From contig SVRB01000075.1 in assembly GCA_015065045.1 (NCBI GenBank), positions 1 to 6,533 on the forward strand: a stretch of DNA of 6,533 nucleotides, in the 5' to 3' direction. Positions 5,741 to 6,533 of the stretch are shown here, in pieces (the first letter of the stretch is position 1; every line of letters starts with the position of its first letter). The notes under the pieces are model-generated. The model worked only from the letters and a program-made list of their open reading frames with translations, did not search any database and was not told the origin of the DNA. The stretch is from Oscillospiraceae bacterium. Its GTDB lineage: Bacteria; Bacillota; Clostridia; Oscillospirales; CAG-272. A program made the translations under genes and the position numbers.

Positions 5741-6514
5741 ATGGAACAAACAATAAAAATACTGATTGCTGACGAAAATTATGATTTTCGTACAAGCTGT
5801 CGCGACAATTTGATTCGACAAGGCTTTAACCAAATTGACCTTGCTACAAACGGCGAGGATGCCGTAAACAAAATTAAGCAAAACAAGCCCGACGTGGTTA
5901 TTATAGATGCGTGGCTGTCAAAGCTCGACTGTATAAAGGTTATAAACAACGTGCGTAACGCGGACAAGATCCCTGCTTTTATCGTTGTATCCGTTATAAA
6001 CAATGAAAATATTTTCTTTGAAGCAACGGAAGCCGGAGCGGAATACTGCCTGGTCAAGCCCCTTGACTACTATTCACTTAAGGAACGCATTATAAGAGTT
6101 ACAAACAAAAACAGACTTTCGGGATTTAATCAAAGCAACGCTAAGCCGACGGACAGCAAAGCGGATATGGAAACCCAAATTACAAAAATCATACATCAGA
6201 TCGGTGTTCCTGCACACATAAAGGGTTATCAATATTTGAGAACTGCTATTATGATGGCAATAGAAGACAACAATATTATAAACTCGGTTACAAAAATACT
6301 CTACCCTTCGGTAGCCGAAAAATACTCCACAACTTCCTCAAGAGTTGAACGTGCAATCAGACACGCAATCGAGGTAGCGTGGGACAGAGGTGATATTGAC
6401 ACACTTACCTCTTATTTCGGATATACCATTCAAAACAACCGAGGCAAGCCCACAAACAGCGAATTTATCGCCATGATTGCCGATAATTTGCGTTTGAAAA
6501 ATAAATTCTCCTAA
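5741..6514 (+). CDS. spo0A: Spo0A, master response regulator of sporulation
   Basis: Spo0A binds 0A boxes when phosphorylated and switches the cell into sporulation. The 257-residue product has an N-terminal receiver (about 4-121) and a C-terminal Spo0A DNA-binding domain (about 145-257), joined by a polar linker. Receiver residues present are the acidic pair D11-E12, phospho-acceptor D56, S84 and K106 before P107. The effector domain is very close to the Bacillus protein: GVPAHIKGY (155-163), the recognition helix SRVERAIRHAIEVAW (200-214) and KPTNSEFIAMIADNLRL near the end. The loop after D56 (DAWLSKLDC) departs from the usual D-IIMPHLDG pattern: the proline and the glycine are missing. I chose the ATG at 5741 because MEQTIKI aligns with the Bacillus start MEKIKV and puts the phospho-acceptor at 56. 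A GTG at 5732 would add three residues but sits only three bases after GGAG (5725-5728); from the ATG the spacer is 12. Transcribed alone after a terminator. Confidence 0.96.
   Translation: MEQTIKILIADENYDFRTSCRDNLIRQGFNQIDLATNGEDAVNKIKQNKPDVVIIDAWLSKLDCIKVINNVRNADKIPAFIVVSVINNENIFFEATEAGAEYCLVKPLDYYSLKERIIRVTNKNRLSGFNQSNAKPTDSKADMETQITKIIHQIGVPAHIKGYQYLRTAIMMAIEDNNIINSVTKILYPSVAEKYSTTSSRVERAIRHAIEVAWDRGDIDTLTSYFGYTIQNNRGKPTNSEFIAMIADNLRLKNKFS
5770..5776 (+). promoter_or_regulatory. Possible intragenic 0A box in spo0A codons 10-12
   Basis: TGACGAA, followed by AA, matches TGNCGAA and lies about 30 bases into spo0A. It encodes part of the Ala-Asp-Glu active-site segment, so the protein constrains the sequence. 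Counted as a regulatory site only because of its closeness to two exact TGTCGAA cores. Confidence 0.25.
5814..5820 (-). promoter_or_regulatory. Possible intragenic 0A box in spo0A (exact TGTCGAA core)
   Basis: TTCGACA on the + strand is an exact reverse 0A-box core, 74 bases inside spo0A, spanning codons for Ile-Arg-Gln. A ten-base palindrome, TGTCGCGACA (5798-5807), lies just upstream and contains two partial cores. As far as I could read, the exact TGTCGAA core occurs in this window only here and at 5625. Confidence 0.3.
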
Positions 6515-6533
6515 ATCTATCCCTATTTTATTC

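Noticed and set aside
6515..6533. Sequence after spo0A
   Set aside because: Only 19 bases remain and no terminator or gene start can be recognised in them.

Overview
The window looks like chromosome of a low-to-moderate GC, spore-forming Firmicute. The best fit is the class Clostridia, probably an Oscillospirales/Ruminococcaceae-like gut lineage. Three things support this: an intact Spo0A, a YtfJ/GerW sporulation protein, and a gene string (lysA, scpA, scpB, a D,D-carboxypeptidase, rluB) that parallels a classic Bacillus/Clostridium neighbourhood. The genus is an inference; there is no rRNA or other marker here. All nine genes read on the + strand.

Layout. Positions 1-377 hold the 3' end of lysA (diaminopimelate decarboxylase). 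It is followed without a gap by a site-2 protease-family membrane metalloprotease (374-1069), scpA (1066-1824) and scpB (1814-2410), all with overlapping stop and start codons. After a 36-base gap with a strong Shine-Dalgarno comes a DUF2953-type membrane protein (2447-3100), then ytfJ/gerW (3134-3541). A 96-base gap precedes a secreted penicillin-binding D,D-carboxypeptidase (3638-4735), and rluB (4751-5470) has its ribosome-binding site on the carboxypeptidase stop codon. A near-perfect intrinsic terminator (5481-5510) closes this block. A 270-base non-coding region then carries a candidate extended -10 promoter, a perfect Spo0A-binding 0A box and repeated TTGGTAA heptamers. It leads into spo0A (5741-6514).

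How the genes fit together. The block mixes cell-wall precursor and peptidoglycan work (lysA, carboxypeptidase), chromosome condensation (ScpA/ScpB, partners of SMC), 23S rRNA modification (RluB) and sporulation/germination (GerW, Spo0A). The tight spacing suggests one or two long co-transcribed units that end at the terminator. spo0A is transcribed separately and probably autoregulated.

I found no mobile element, CRISPR array, tRNA/rRNA or clearly novel system. The most interesting points are the atypical Spo0A receiver domain around its phosphorylation site, the clustering of 0A boxes around and inside the start of spo0A, the unexplained TTGGTAA repeats, and the placement of spo0A directly after rluB.
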